A DNA stretch of 64,000 bases from positions 1 to 64,000 of the forward strand of contig JAILNI010000041.1 of the NCBI GenBank assembly GCA_024691765.1. Reading direction: 5' to 3'. The notes under the pieces are model-generated. The model made no database searches. It had not been told where the DNA came from and saw only the letters and a list, made by a program, of their open reading frames with translations. Shown one piece after another: positions 19,099-29,982 of the stretch (the first letter of the stretch is position 1; every line of letters begins with the position of its first letter). A program made the position numbers and the translations under genes. The stretch comes from Bacteroidales bacterium. GTDB lineage: Bacteria > Bacteroidota > Bacteroidia > Bacteroidales > UBA932.

Positions 19099-20754
19099 AT
19101 GAAAAAGCTTTTAGTCATCATTGCAGCCCTTCTGCCTTTCCTGTGCGGCTGCAACAAGAATTCCGAAGGCGACGGCACGCCTCTCAACGTAAATGTGAGC
19201 GTTTCTCCTGAAATGATATATGCCGGTGATGCGGTGTCGTTCGAGGCGGTAGTCAGCGGAGGTAAGAAGCCCTACAGCTATGAGTGGACGATACGCGGCG
19301 AAGTCCAGGCCCATAAGGAGGCGTCTATGGTTTATACTTTCCAGACCAACGGAAGCGAAATAGTGCTTTTGAAGGTTTCCGATGCCGCCGGAGCAAGCGC
19401 GCAAAAGCGCAAGGTGGTAGTCATCAACGCAGCCAAGATACCTGAAACAGGTGAACTGACGCTCAACTGGGTAGGACGCATGGGAGGATACAACTCGCAG
19501 TCCTCGGCTGCGATAGCTCCCGACGGGTCCATTTACACCACCTGCCGCGACAATAACCTTTACAAATGGTCGTCATCCGGTGAATCCGTATGGGTGAAAC
19601 AGATATTCAAGCCTACCGCGAAATCGACCAGCGTGACATACGGAACGCCTTCTATCGACACCGACGGCACCGTATTTATCGGAGGCGGTGACGGCAAGAG
19701 CGATACGGCTGGCGACGGCACTCTCAAGGCCTTCAATCCGGACGGAAGCGTAAAATGGAGCTTCAGCGAATGGTGGGCTTCCAGCGGAACACCCATGCCT
19801 ACATGCCAGGGTGTCATTGCCGCCATCGACGGAGACAACATTTATTACGGGCACACCGGAACCAACGGAATCGTGGCCTCTATTAATAAGGCTACCGGAG
19901 CCCGCAACGGCTTTGCCGCCCCTGCCGGCGGCGCCCGAAGCGGTATCGCCATCTCGAAGGCCGGAACGATCCACTGGTACGGAGGACAGTTCGGCCTGTT
20001 CGGCATAGACAAGAGTTCGCTCGATGGCGGCGGAGCCGACAAACAGAACCATAAATGGCGCGTCTTCGGCGACAGCGGCAGTGCGGAATATGCCACCACC
20101 AACGCGCTCGGCCAGCTGGCCTGCCTTACGGTTGGCGGAACTCCCTGCGTCGCAGGCATAGCGACTGACGGTAAGGGAACAAAGGTATACGTAGCCAAGG
20201 CCTCCAGCGGTGAAATTGTGAGTACATGCTACATCGACGACAGCGATGCGCAGGACCAGGGAGGCGTAGTGGTGGACAAGAACGGCAACCTCGTAGCCGG
20301 CCTCAACTATACTCTCGGTCAGGATAACGGCGGCGTTATCTTCATTGATCCTTCCGACGGCAAGGTGGTATGTCGTTTCCGCACTCAGGAGAAGCTTTCA
20401 GGCTCTCCCGCAGTCGACAAAGCAGGCAACATACACTTCGGTACGGAATCGGGTTTCTACTATGTTGTCAAGCCGGACGGCGACAACTGCCAGCTGCTTG
20501 TCAAGCGCAACCTGGCGAAAATGGTGGTTGAGGACAGCCGTTATGCGGAATCCTTCTCCAAGTTGTACACTGCAAAGATCTGGTGCTCGGTAGTCATAGC
20601 AGACGACGGACGCATGTACATCTGCTTCACCGACGACGACTCCCGTGCTTTCGGCGGCGTTGCCTGCCTGAGCTATGCGGGATGCGAAGGCCCGGCGGAA
20701 TCCGAATGGCCCATGATGGGGCATGACTGCCGCCACACCGGAAAACAAATCTAA
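19099..20754 (+). CDS. Lipoprotein with PKD-like domain and PQQ-like beta-propeller
   Basis: Lipobox FLCGCNKN; PYSYEWTIRGE; repeated blades (GSIYTTCRDNNLYKWSSSGE..., GDGTLKAFNPDGSVKW); C-terminus EWPMMGHDCRHTGKQI. Confidence 0.8.
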   Translation: MKKLLVIIAALLPFLCGCNKNSEGDGTPLNVNVSVSPEMIYAGDAVSFEAVVSGGKKPYSYEWTIRGEVQAHKEASMVYTFQTNGSEIVLLKVSDAAGASAQKRKVVVINAAKIPETGELTLNWVGRMGGYNSQSSAAIAPDGSIYTTCRDNNLYKWSSSGESVWVKQIFKPTAKSTSVTYGTPSIDTDGTVFIGGGDGKSDTAGDGTLKAFNPDGSVKWSFSEWWASSGTPMPTCQGVIAAIDGDNIYYGHTGTNGIVASINKATGARNGFAAPAGGARSGIAISKAGTIHWYGGQFGLFGIDKSSLDGGGADKQNHKWRVFGDSGSAEYATTNALGQLACLTVGGTPCVAGIATDGKGTKVYVAKASSGEIVSTCYIDDSDAQDQGGVVVDKNGNLVAGLNYTLGQDNGGVIFIDPSDGKVVCRFRTQEKLSGSPAVDKAGNIHFGTESGFYYVVKPDGDNCQLLVKRNLAKMVVEDSRYAESFSKLYTAKIWCSVVIADDGRMYICFTDDDSRAFGGVACLSYAGCEGPAESEWPMMGHDCRHTGKQI

Positions 20755-20766
20755 ACTTATGTTGTC

Positions 20767-21819
20767 ATGAAAAAGCTTTTCGCTTTTTTAGTCGTCGCGC
20801 TTTGTCTGTTCGCTCCTTCATGCAACACTCAGGAGAACGAAGGCGGGAATAATGGTAAGGACAATCCTACCGTACCAGATGTGCCGGAAGACACGCCGTC
20901 GGCTGCGAACACGACCCTTCTCACACTTCTGAAGGAGAAAATCGCGGAGTATAACCAGGATGCCACGGTTCCGACCAGCCACGTCTTCATCTGCGCCCAC
21001 AGGGCGAACACTTACGAGGCTTACCTGAACTCCATTCCGGAGAACTCGATTCCCAATATCGAGATGGCGATTGCCAAGGGTGCTGACATGGTGGAGCTGG
21101 ACGTGCGTCCCAGCAAGGACGGCACCCTGTACCTCATGCACGACGAGACCGTGAATGCCACCACAAACGGTAAGGGAAGCATTGAAACCCTGACCGACGA
21201 ATACATCAACGGTCTTGAAATGAAGGCCCGGGGCGCGTCTACCTATTATAAGGTCGACGGGCAGCCGGTGCGTGTGCCAACCCTGGAGCAGGCTCTTGCG
21301 GCATGCAAGGGGAAGATTTATGTGAATCTCGACCTTTCGGGCAAGAACTGCTCCCCGTCAGGGGTTGTACGGGCAATCATGAACACAGGAACCGTAGACC
21401 AGGTGATGATTTACGGAGCGAACGGGGCCAGCGAGCAGAAGGAGTACATTACCAAGGGTTACGAGCGCTGCGGCAGCTGGCTTGCCATTCACCCGTACAT
21501 CAGCTCTCCTGACAACATAAAGAACTATGCAACAGGTTATTACGACTGTGCGAAGCTGTTCCAGTATAACTATGATGTCTATTATAACAATACAATAGAC
21601 AAGTTCGGAAGCAAATGCCATGAGGCCGGAGGACTGTCCTATTCGAACAGCCTTGATTACGACAAACAACTGCGGGACTGGTATAACAACTATTACAAAA
21701 AGGGCATCGAGGGCAGTTGTACGGTTCTCGACCGCTTCATAGCTTCCGGCTCCGACTTCGTACAGACCGACCACGTGGAAATAGCGAATTTGTATTTGAA
21801 ATCCAAAGGTTTAAGATAG
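20767..21819 (+). CDS. Glycerophosphodiester phosphodiesterase-family lipoprotein (GDPD)
   Basis: Lipobox FAPSCNTQ; HRANTYEAYLNSIPENSIPNIEMAIAKGADMVELDVRPSKDGTLYLMHD: HR / E-x-D / H catalytic pattern of GDPD. Confidence 0.88.
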   Translation: MKKLFAFLVVALCLFAPSCNTQENEGGNNGKDNPTVPDVPEDTPSAANTTLLTLLKEKIAEYNQDATVPTSHVFICAHRANTYEAYLNSIPENSIPNIEMAIAKGADMVELDVRPSKDGTLYLMHDETVNATTNGKGSIETLTDEYINGLEMKARGASTYYKVDGQPVRVPTLEQALAACKGKIYVNLDLSGKNCSPSGVVRAIMNTGTVDQVMIYGANGASEQKEYITKGYERCGSWLAIHPYISSPDNIKNYATGYYDCAKLFQYNYDVYYNNTIDKFGSKCHEAGGLSYSNSLDYDKQLRDWYNNYYKKGIEGSCTVLDRFIASGSDFVQTDHVEIANLYLKSKGLR

Positions 21820-21820
21820 C

Positions 21821-24007
21821 ATGAAAAGACTGGTAATACTGGCATTGGCGATGCTGGCCGTTGCGGTTTCCTGCAAAAAGCAGTCGGAGAAAGAAAAGGA
21901 TAATCAAAACGGACAGGCAGAATCAGGCGTAACCCTGCAGCTCTGGGCCCGCACTCCCGCGGATTTGGTTTGGCACAATGGGGACGCCATAGGCCTGTAT
22001 ACTTCCGACGATTTCAATTCCCGTTTCGAGCTGGATTATCTTGAGGCAGGCAAGGAGGATCGCGCCCGTTTCAATGGAAAGATTACCCGGGACGCTGCCG
22101 TTTTCGGCGCGTATTTCCCATTTGACACGGATGCGGGAGAGCGCCTTGACGCATTGCGCCTAAGCATACCTGAAGGTGTGAAATACGGAGACGAGCCCGC
22201 CCGTTTTGATTTGGCATCCTATCAGGACGGTGAAGCTATAGCTTTCACTTTTGTGCCGAAGCTGGCAACGGTAAAGCTTGTTTTCGACAAGGTTTCAGGC
22301 ACTCCGATTGACGGCATTGATCTTAAAGACATAACCATCACGGGTCAGCGGAACATGGTGGGCCTGTATTCGGCTAACCTGATTCAGCCTTCCCAGATGC
22401 TCTCGGCACTGAACGGAAGCAACGTGCTTTCTTTCGACATGAACGGCCAGACGATGACGGAAGGCCTTGAAGTCAAAGCGTCGATAGCTGCGATGTGGAA
22501 GGGAGGAGACAAGATAAGCGTTTCGCTCAACGAAGGAGAGTACACAACTGAACTGACTCTGGCAAATTCCATCGGAGAGGGCGAAGAGCTGGAACTCACC
22601 GTGAGCGCTACCGTTTTCAATCCGGTGATCACACTCGACTGGGTGAGTCCGGCGCTTGGATTGAAGTCCGCTGAAGCTTCGGAAATGCGTAGCAATTACC
22701 CGGCTGTGGATGATGCCGGCAATGTATACGTCCAGATCTCCAAGGGCGATGCCAAGCTCTATAAACTGAAGCCGGCCGACGGTTCCGTCGCGTGGTCTGT
22801 CGATATGGGTTACACGCCCGAGAACAACGCTTCGCCTTCCTGCGAAGCCGACGGCTCCGTGGTTTACGCTCTCGGTGGCTCTTCCGGCAGCGGCCGCGTC
22901 ATGGCCGTCAACGGATCGGACGGATTGGTCAAATGGACCTTCGGCCCGGATAAGTTTTTCGGTAACGGAAGCACACCTGCTCCCAACTTCAACCAGGTGA
23001 CTCCGGCAATTGGCGAAACCTGCATTTATGTCGGCAATGCCGGAACTGCCGGAACCGTGCTTGCCATCGATAAAACCACTGGAGAAAGGGTCGCTTATGT
23101 CTCCGACACGACAGATGGTATCGGAGGGCCTGCTGGCGGTGCTCAGTCAGGTGTGGGCATTACAGCCGGCGGGGAAGTGGCTTGGGTTGCCAATTACGGC
23201 ATCTTTACGGCCGACAAGGCCCTTCTGGATGCTCCTGTGTCGATTCACGACACATACGGAGCATTCGTGCCCTGGGCCCAGCATTTCTATCATGGCTGGC
23301 AGTACAAATCCTCCAGAAGCGGCATTGCCTGTTCAAAGATAGACGGGGTGGACGCTGTCTGGGCGACGGTTATGGAACAGACTACCAGTGGACAATGGAA
23401 CCTGCACGTTATCTGTTCCAAGGTCGAATCCGGAAAGCAGGGAGATTACACCAAGGGTAAGTTCACCCTGGACAAGAAGATAGAGAATGTTACCAACCAG
23501 GATCAGGGAGGCATAGTGATAGGCCCGCAGGGTGAAGCGGTCGTGGCGCTCAAGGGAACTCCGGGATCCATCAAGGGAATAATGCCCAACGGAGATGTAG
23601 CGTATTCGTATACGCTTCCCGGGGGCAAGGATGTGACCGGTGCCTGCGCCGTGGACAACAACGGATTCATACATATCATAGGTGACGAGAGTGGCGGCGC
23701 GGATTATTATGCCATAGTGCGTCCCGACTATGTGAACGGTACGTGCGAGCCTGTAGCTGTGGCAGACCTCAATGTCCTGGTAAAGGGCGTCGACATGGGA
23801 ACCTGCGACAGGGTTCGCGCTTGGACGTCGGTAGTGCTCGGAAAGGATGGCAAGATGTATATCGGGGTCACTGCAAAGGATGAATCGGGCAATACCAAGC
23901 AGGCCCGTGTGATGCGTCTCTCGTTCAAGAGCACCAAGGGGCCGAGTTCCGTTTCTCCATGGCCTCAGAGAGGCGCTGACGCATGTCATTCCGGTAATCA
24001 GAAATAA
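21821..24007 (+). CDS. Lipoprotein with fimbrillin-like N-terminus and PQQ-like beta-propeller
   Basis: Lipobox AVAVSCKKQ; N-terminal domain ...WHNGDAIGLYTSDDF..; propeller blades; C-terminus SPWPQRGADACHSGNQK parallel to the 19099-20754 product. Confidence 0.75.
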   Translation: MKRLVILALAMLAVAVSCKKQSEKEKDNQNGQAESGVTLQLWARTPADLVWHNGDAIGLYTSDDFNSRFELDYLEAGKEDRARFNGKITRDAAVFGAYFPFDTDAGERLDALRLSIPEGVKYGDEPARFDLASYQDGEAIAFTFVPKLATVKLVFDKVSGTPIDGIDLKDITITGQRNMVGLYSANLIQPSQMLSALNGSNVLSFDMNGQTMTEGLEVKASIAAMWKGGDKISVSLNEGEYTTELTLANSIGEGEELELTVSATVFNPVITLDWVSPALGLKSAEASEMRSNYPAVDDAGNVYVQISKGDAKLYKLKPADGSVAWSVDMGYTPENNASPSCEADGSVVYALGGSSGSGRVMAVNGSDGLVKWTFGPDKFFGNGSTPAPNFNQVTPAIGETCIYVGNAGTAGTVLAIDKTTGERVAYVSDTTDGIGGPAGGAQSGVGITAGGEVAWVANYGIFTADKALLDAPVSIHDTYGAFVPWAQHFYHGWQYKSSRSGIACSKIDGVDAVWATVMEQTTSGQWNLHVICSKVESGKQGDYTKGKFTLDKKIENVTNQDQGGIVIGPQGEAVVALKGTPGSIKGIMPNGDVAYSYTLPGGKDVTGACAVDNNGFIHIIGDESGGADYYAIVRPDYVNGTCEPVAVADLNVLVKGVDMGTCDRVRAWTSVVLGKDGKMYIGVTAKDESGNTKQARVMRLSFKSTKGPSSVSPWPQRGADACHSGNQK

Positions 24008-25215
24008 TGAAAAGAATCATATACTGCATGCTCGCAGGACTGGCCGCAATGGTATCCTGCAACAAGAACGAAGGCCCCGAACTGGACCTCAAGCCCTCGG
24101 TAATCTGCCACCAGGCGATTTCGGGGACTGCAATGAACGGAGAAAAGATAGTCGTGAGTGCGTCCAATATTTCCTCATCCACGGAGGTGACGGTTAAATT
24201 CGGCAAGGAGCAGACCCTTACCCGCAAGGGAGCGGGAACCATCTCCTATGCTTTCGAAAAGCCCGGATCCAAGACCATTACCGTTACCATGAGCCCGGAG
24301 GAGGTGGAGAAGCAGACCTTCAAGGTGTACATAGAGAAACTGGACGCCCTTCAGGTGCTTGCGCAGAAACTCAAGGCCAATCCCAATCTCTGCCTGACGA
24401 TGGCCCACCGTGGTAATTCCTCCGACTGGAGCATACCCGAAAACTCGCTGGGAGCCATCGAGAAATGCGTGGCGGACAAAGTGGACATCATGGAGACGGA
24501 CCTCTATACCACCAAGGACGGTGTGCTGGTTGTGTCTCACGACGCGTCCCTGAACCGCGAGACCGACGGAAGCGGAAACATCAGCTCAAAGACCCTTTCC
24601 CAGATAAAAAGCCTGCACCTCAAGGACCGCAACGGGAATGTCACGGACTACCAGATGCTCACCTTCGACGAGTTGCTTGATGCCTGCAAGGGACGCATCT
24701 ACGTCAACGTGGACATAGGAGACCGTGATGCCGATATCCCGACGGTTGTGACCATGATAGAGAAAAAGGGTATGACAGAGCAGGTACTTGTTTACTGCAA
24801 CGACAAGACCAAGATCCAGGCTGCTTTCAAGACCAACCCGAACTGCAACGTTTATTCCCCTACGGGAGGCAGTTCGACCAGTCTTGTCGAGGCCGGCCTG
24901 CCGGGAAACATCTATTTTACGCAGTGCACGTGGAACCCGACTACCGCGGAGGCTTCGAGGACAGGAAAGGTGGACTCCGGCAAACAGCCTACTTCCGCAA
25001 GCGCAGTCGCCACTGCCGTTGCAAACGGTACCATCATTACGGTGAACGCCATCTATACCCTCAACACTGCACAGTTCTGGCCTAAAGATTTCAAGCGGGA
25101 GCAGGTGGTTGACATCTTCAAGACCTTCCCCGCCACGCAGTGCCTGCACGTGGACACCCCTGCGGAAGCCCGCAACGCCCTGTTGGCTGAAGGGTATGCA
25201 TTGTTGAATAACTAA
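24007..25215 (+). CDS. Second GDPD-family lipoprotein with Ig/PKD-like N-terminal domain
   Basis: Lipobox AMVSCNKN; MAHRGNSSDWSIPENSLGAIEKCVADKVDIMETDLYTTKDGVLVVSHD. Confidence 0.87.
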   Translation: MKRIIYCMLAGLAAMVSCNKNEGPELDLKPSVICHQAISGTAMNGEKIVVSASNISSSTEVTVKFGKEQTLTRKGAGTISYAFEKPGSKTITVTMSPEEVEKQTFKVYIEKLDALQVLAQKLKANPNLCLTMAHRGNSSDWSIPENSLGAIEKCVADKVDIMETDLYTTKDGVLVVSHDASLNRETDGSGNISSKTLSQIKSLHLKDRNGNVTDYQMLTFDELLDACKGRIYVNVDIGDRDADIPTVVTMIEKKGMTEQVLVYCNDKTKIQAAFKTNPNCNVYSPTGGSSTSLVEAGLPGNIYFTQCTWNPTTAEASRTGKVDSGKQPTSASAVATAVANGTIITVNAIYTLNTAQFWPKDFKREQVVDIFKTFPATQCLHVDTPAEARNALLAEGYALLNN

Positions 25216-25232
25216 CTAAATATCTTATAACT

Positions 25233-28193
25233 ATGTCATTGAAGACTTGCCTTGCGGCTCTTGCCCTGTGGCTTATGATTCCGGCCGCCGCCCTCGCCCA
25301 GAGCGTGTTCTCCGGAACCGTCACCGACAGGGAAGGGGAGCCTGTGATAGGTGCGTTCGTTTATGAGAAGGGTACCCAGAACGGGGCGATGACCGATCTC
25401 GACGGAGCCTTCTCACTGACTGTCGCAAAAGGGAAGACAGTGGTCGTCTCCTATATCGGTTTCGAAGACAGGGAACTGGTGTTCGAAGGACAGCAGGGCC
25501 TCGTAATCGTGTTGGAGGCTGCCACCACTGCACTCGACGAGGTCGTTGTGGTCGGTTACGGATCCATGAAGAAGAAGGAAATGACTTCGGCCATATCCCA
25601 TGTCTCTTCAAAGGACTTCAACCAGGTGACTTCGCTCGATTCCAGGATGCTGCTTCAGGGAAAGGTGTCCGGCGTGAATGTGGACAACACCCAGCTCGCC
25701 GACCCGAACAACCAGGCCAGCATACAGATTCGAGGCGTTTCGTCGCGTCAGGCTGGAACAGGCCCCCTGTATGTGATTGACGGCATTCCGGGTGGCGACA
25801 TGACCAACATAAACCCTGCGGACATCGAGTCCATCGATATCCTCAAGGACGGTGCTGCATCGGCCATCTACGGAACCCGCGGAGGTAACGGCGTTGTCCT
25901 GGTGAACCTGAAGAAAGGTGCGCGTGACGGCTCAGTGCATACCAAGTACAGCGGCTCCTATACCGTGAATGTTCCTAAACGCGAGCTTCAGATGCTCACG
26001 CCTGACCAGTACAGGGCATACCGCTGCGCGAGCAACCCGCTTGGCGACTTCGGCGCAAACACCGACTGGTTCGACGCATCCACCCGCATTGGCACGTCCC
26101 AGATGCATACCCTCACCGTTTCCGGCGGCTCGGCGAAATCCAACTACCGGGTTACCGCCGATTACCGCTATTCGACCGGTATCGACCTTCGCTCGGACCG
26201 CAAGGAATACGGGGCGAGGGCGACGGCGAACCATACGACCTCCAGCGGTCTTTTCACCTTCAGCGGAAGCATTACTCCGAGGGTAATCGCAAAGAACAAT
26301 TCCGTGGGATTCGGAGCCGTGCTGCAGAACAACCCCACGTACCCTGTGTACGATGAGAATTCTCCCAACGGCTACTACCAGTTCGCCGCGGGCGTTACCG
26401 GGTCGAACCTTGTGGAAACAGCCACCCAGGTGATTGATTTCGACCAGGTCCGCCTCCTGGAAATGAGCGGCAGCGCCAGACTCAACCTCCTGCCTCTGCT
26501 GGCACCTGCGCACAAGGGGTATGAACTTACCAGCCTCGTGACGGTTTCCGACCATGTTACCGACAAGTTCAACAACTATTACGAACCGTCCACGTATTCC
26601 GGACAACAGAACACCGGCCATACCGGTTATGCCGAAAAAGCTACTTCCGCCTCGCAGCTCATGAACCTGGAGTGGGTTACCAACTTCTCCATGGAACTTT
26701 CCGGACACCGCGTCCGTGCAATGGCGGGCTATTCCTATGCGTACAATGTAAGCTCGAGCTTCAGCGCAAACAACTCCGACTTCACCACCGACGCCACGAC
26801 CTACAACAATCTGGGTGAAGGCGCAGAGGCGGCCCTCGACGGCAAAAAGCTCATGTCCTCCTCGAAATCGGACAACAAGCTCATCTCCTTTTTCGCACGA
26901 GTGAACTACGACTGGAAGGAACGCTACCTGCTGTCGGTATCGCTGCGGCATGAGGGATCTTCCCGTTTCGGAGCCAACCACAAATGGGGTAACTTCCCGG
27001 CCGTTTCGGTGGGATGGCGCATAAGCGACGAGCCTTTCATGGGCTTCGCCTCCGGCATCGTTGACGACCTCAAGCTGCGTTACGACTTCGGCGTCACCGG
27101 CAACCAGGATATAGGCAACTACCTTTCGCTTTCCACTTACCGTGCCTACGGTTATTACCAGTACAACGGCCAGAGGTTTAACGTGTGGGGCCCGTCGGGC
27201 AACGTTAACCCGGACCTCCGCTGGGAGAAGGGTTACAACCAGAATCTCGGTCTGGACTTCAGCCTTCTCAAGTACCGTATTACTGGTAGCATCAACTACT
27301 TCAACCGTCATCAGGTGGACCTGCTGGGCAGCTACGACGTCGCCGTACCGCCCAACATATCGTCTACGATTACGGCCAACGTGGGTTCCATGCGCAACCA
27401 GGGCATAGAAGTGGACCTGACAGTCATTCCGCTGCGGCGCGAGGGCTTCGAATGGTCCTTCACCGTGGTGGGAGCTACTTCCAACAACAAGTTCGAGAGC
27501 TTCTCCAATGACATTTTCAAGGGACAGAGCTATGTCTCCACTTGCACGATGGCCAATCCCAACAATCCCGGTCCGCTGCAGAGGCTCGAGGAAGGACAGC
27601 GCGTGGGTAATTACTACACTTACCGTTATGCCGGCGTGGATACCAGGGGAGACTGGCTAATCTACGCTGCTGACGGCAGGATAATCCCCATCACCGAGGG
27701 TACCGACGCCGACAGGACAGTCACCGGCAACGGCCTGCCCTGGTTCACTGGCTCCCTTACAAACAATATCAAATACGGGAACTTCGATTTTGGGATATCG
27801 CTTCGCTCAGCGCTTGGTTTCGAGATCTTCAACGTTCACGATTTCTATTACGGTCTGCAGAGCATGACGACTAACCTGCTTACGAGCGCCTATGCAAAAA
27901 ACGCTGCCGTAAGCAAGGGCCGTAACGTGCTGACCGACTATTTCCTCGAGCCTGGAGACTATCTCAAGCTCGACCAGATAAGCGCAGGATACACGCACAA
28001 ATTCAAGAGCAAGTATCTGGAGAGCGTACGTGCGTTCTTCACGGCTTCCAACATCTATACCCTTACCCGATTCACCGGAGTGGATCCTTCCAACTATCCG
28101 GTTAACGGTATGACTCCGGGCACCTTCGGCGGCAGCATAAAGTACTATCCGTCTGCCTTCCAGTTTGTTTTGGGACTTCAAATCGGCTTCTGA
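25233..28193 (+). CDS. SusC/RagA-family TonB-linked outer membrane protein
   Basis: FSGTVTDREGEPVIGAFVYEKGT; ALDEVVVVGYGSMKKKEMTSAISHV; GPLYVIDGIPGGDMTNINPADIESIDILKDGAASAIYGTRGGNGVVLV. Confidence 0.97.
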   Translation: MSLKTCLAALALWLMIPAAALAQSVFSGTVTDREGEPVIGAFVYEKGTQNGAMTDLDGAFSLTVAKGKTVVVSYIGFEDRELVFEGQQGLVIVLEAATTALDEVVVVGYGSMKKKEMTSAISHVSSKDFNQVTSLDSRMLLQGKVSGVNVDNTQLADPNNQASIQIRGVSSRQAGTGPLYVIDGIPGGDMTNINPADIESIDILKDGAASAIYGTRGGNGVVLVNLKKGARDGSVHTKYSGSYTVNVPKRELQMLTPDQYRAYRCASNPLGDFGANTDWFDASTRIGTSQMHTLTVSGGSAKSNYRVTADYRYSTGIDLRSDRKEYGARATANHTTSSGLFTFSGSITPRVIAKNNSVGFGAVLQNNPTYPVYDENSPNGYYQFAAGVTGSNLVETATQVIDFDQVRLLEMSGSARLNLLPLLAPAHKGYELTSLVTVSDHVTDKFNNYYEPSTYSGQQNTGHTGYAEKATSASQLMNLEWVTNFSMELSGHRVRAMAGYSYAYNVSSSFSANNSDFTTDATTYNNLGEGAEAALDGKKLMSSSKSDNKLISFFARVNYDWKERYLLSVSLRHEGSSRFGANHKWGNFPAVSVGWRISDEPFMGFASGIVDDLKLRYDFGVTGNQDIGNYLSLSTYRAYGYYQYNGQRFNVWGPSGNVNPDLRWEKGYNQNLGLDFSLLKYRITGSINYFNRHQVDLLGSYDVAVPPNISSTITANVGSMRNQGIEVDLTVIPLRREGFEWSFTVVGATSNNKFESFSNDIFKGQSYVSTCTMANPNNPGPLQRLEEGQRVGNYYTYRYAGVDTRGDWLIYAADGRIIPITEGTDADRTVTGNGLPWFTGSLTNNIKYGNFDFGISLRSALGFEIFNVHDFYYGLQSMTTNLLTSAYAKNAAVSKGRNVLTDYFLEPGDYLKLDQISAGYTHKFKSKYLESVRAFFTASNIYTLTRFTGVDPSNYPVNGMTPGTFGGSIKYYPSAFQFVLGLQIGF

Positions 28194-28194
28194 G

Positions 28195-29976
28195 ATGAAA
28201 AAGATATTGACATTCGCAATTATCGCCCTGGCGGCGGTATCCTGCACCAACCTGGACGAAAACGTTTACTCATCTCTGATGAGCGCCAACTATTACCGCA
28301 AGAAGTCGGACGTCGTAAAGGCTGTATTCAGACCCTTTGAGCATTACTTCGAATCGGTACAGCGTTACATTCCCATGCAGGAGCTTTGCTCCGACGTATT
28401 CTTCACTCCGCAGATGGACGACTACGGCTGGTGGGACGGCGGTAAATGGGACCAGTGGCATAAGCACGACTGGCAGGACATTTCCGGCGACCTGGTGGAG
28501 AGCCAAGTCGGTGATTTCTGGACAAATACCTATCAGGGAATAGCCCAGTGCAACCTGGTGCTTGACGATATAAAGAGGCTGGACCATTCGAAATTTCCGG
28601 ACATAACGGAAGCGGAGTGGGGCTCTTTCGAGGCTCAACTGCGATGCATGAGGGCTTACGCCTATCTGAAGCTTTTCAATTTCTACCGCAACTGCCAGCT
28701 TATTACCTCTTCTTCCACCACTGAAAACGAGAAAGTGGAGCGTAAAAAGCAAGTGAAACCCCAGGTGTTGTACGACTTCATCGAGGATGAACTGCTGGAC
28801 TGCATCAACCTCCTGCCTTCGAAAATTGGCACCGGAGGCCCTGATACCCACCAGGGAGAACTTACCAAGGGTGCCGCCGCGACGCTTCTTGTGCGCCTCT
28901 ACCTGAATACGGAAGTCTGGATGGGCTATAAGGCCTACGACAAATGCAAGGCGATGTGCGACAGAATCCTGGGCGGCGAATTCGGTACGTACGCCCTGGC
29001 GGAAAACTGGTACGCCCCGTTCGACTGGGACAACGATAAGTGCCCAGAAGTGATTTTCGGTTTCCCGGCATCCTTCGGCACCACTTCGTGGCACATGCAG
29101 AACGACCGTCGTACCGTCTATGGCCGTGGGCTGCCCTACAACAGCCAGAAGTATCTTGAAATTGACCAGGACGGTTCACGCAACCCCCGCTGGCATCTGT
29201 CGCCTTCGTTCGACAATCGCAGCCCGCGGCGTCCGTTCACTGGAGCTCCATATAACTATACCCTGGGCTGTCCTACGCAGAAATTCGAGAAATACCCCGG
29301 AGACCTGCGCTACAAACAGTACAAGAATACCTCGGTCAATACACGCGAGGGAATGTTCTTCCTTGAAGGCTATATTGTAGACAAGGATGGCAACAGGGCC
29401 ACGGCCCATGCAGGATACGACCTGTATCTGCTTGACCAGTGCGGAGGCTTTATGTCAGGAGCTCCTACCGGAACCATAACCGATGCCAAACGCTCGGAAT
29501 CCACAATTTTCAACGGTGACATGAATTCCGGTCTGTATTGCGTTAAGTATCCTTTCTACTCATATGCGGGAGGTTATTACATGGAGCCGGACTATACGGA
29601 CATGAGGCTTGCGGAAATAATCTATTCAAAAGCCGAATGCCTCTATCGTGAAGGCGACAAGACAGGAGCCGGCAAACTGCTGAATTCGGTTCGCAAGCGC
29701 AATTATGAAAATTTCAAATCCTCCATCGCCTACCAGGGCTCCGACGGAGGCAGCGTAGTGCTTACCGACCAGGAGTTCATCGATGAATGGATGAGGGAAT
29801 TCATATTCGAGGGACGCCGCCGCGACGACCTTATCCGCTGGGGGCGTTTCGAGGAAGCCTGGTGGGAAAAGACAGCGGATTCAGATACCCACAAGCGCAT
29901 CTATCCTCTTGCCAAGTCCACATTGGAACTCAACAGATATCTTAAACAGAATCCCGGTTATCCCGGCATTAATTAA
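28195..29976 (+). CDS. SusD/RagB-family nutrient-binding lipoprotein
   Basis: Lipobox AAVSCTNLDE; AQLRCMRAYAYLKLFNFY; EFIDEWMREFIFEGRRRDDLIRWGRF; follows SusC. Confidence 0.95.
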   Translation: MKKILTFAIIALAAVSCTNLDENVYSSLMSANYYRKKSDVVKAVFRPFEHYFESVQRYIPMQELCSDVFFTPQMDDYGWWDGGKWDQWHKHDWQDISGDLVESQVGDFWTNTYQGIAQCNLVLDDIKRLDHSKFPDITEAEWGSFEAQLRCMRAYAYLKLFNFYRNCQLITSSSTTENEKVERKKQVKPQVLYDFIEDELLDCINLLPSKIGTGGPDTHQGELTKGAAATLLVRLYLNTEVWMGYKAYDKCKAMCDRILGGEFGTYALAENWYAPFDWDNDKCPEVIFGFPASFGTTSWHMQNDRRTVYGRGLPYNSQKYLEIDQDGSRNPRWHLSPSFDNRSPRRPFTGAPYNYTLGCPTQKFEKYPGDLRYKQYKNTSVNTREGMFFLEGYIVDKDGNRATAHAGYDLYLLDQCGGFMSGAPTGTITDAKRSESTIFNGDMNSGLYCVKYPFYSYAGGYYMEPDYTDMRLAEIIYSKAECLYREGDKTGAGKLLNSVRKRNYENFKSSIAYQGSDGGSVVLTDQEFIDEWMREFIFEGRRRDDLIRWGRFEEAWWEKTADSDTHKRIYPLAKSTLELNRYLKQNPGYPGIN

Positions 29977-29982
29977 GTAACC

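Noticed and set aside
25932-27311. 459-aa minus-strand ORF
   Set aside because: Antisense shadow of the SusC gene 25233-28193; no family signal.
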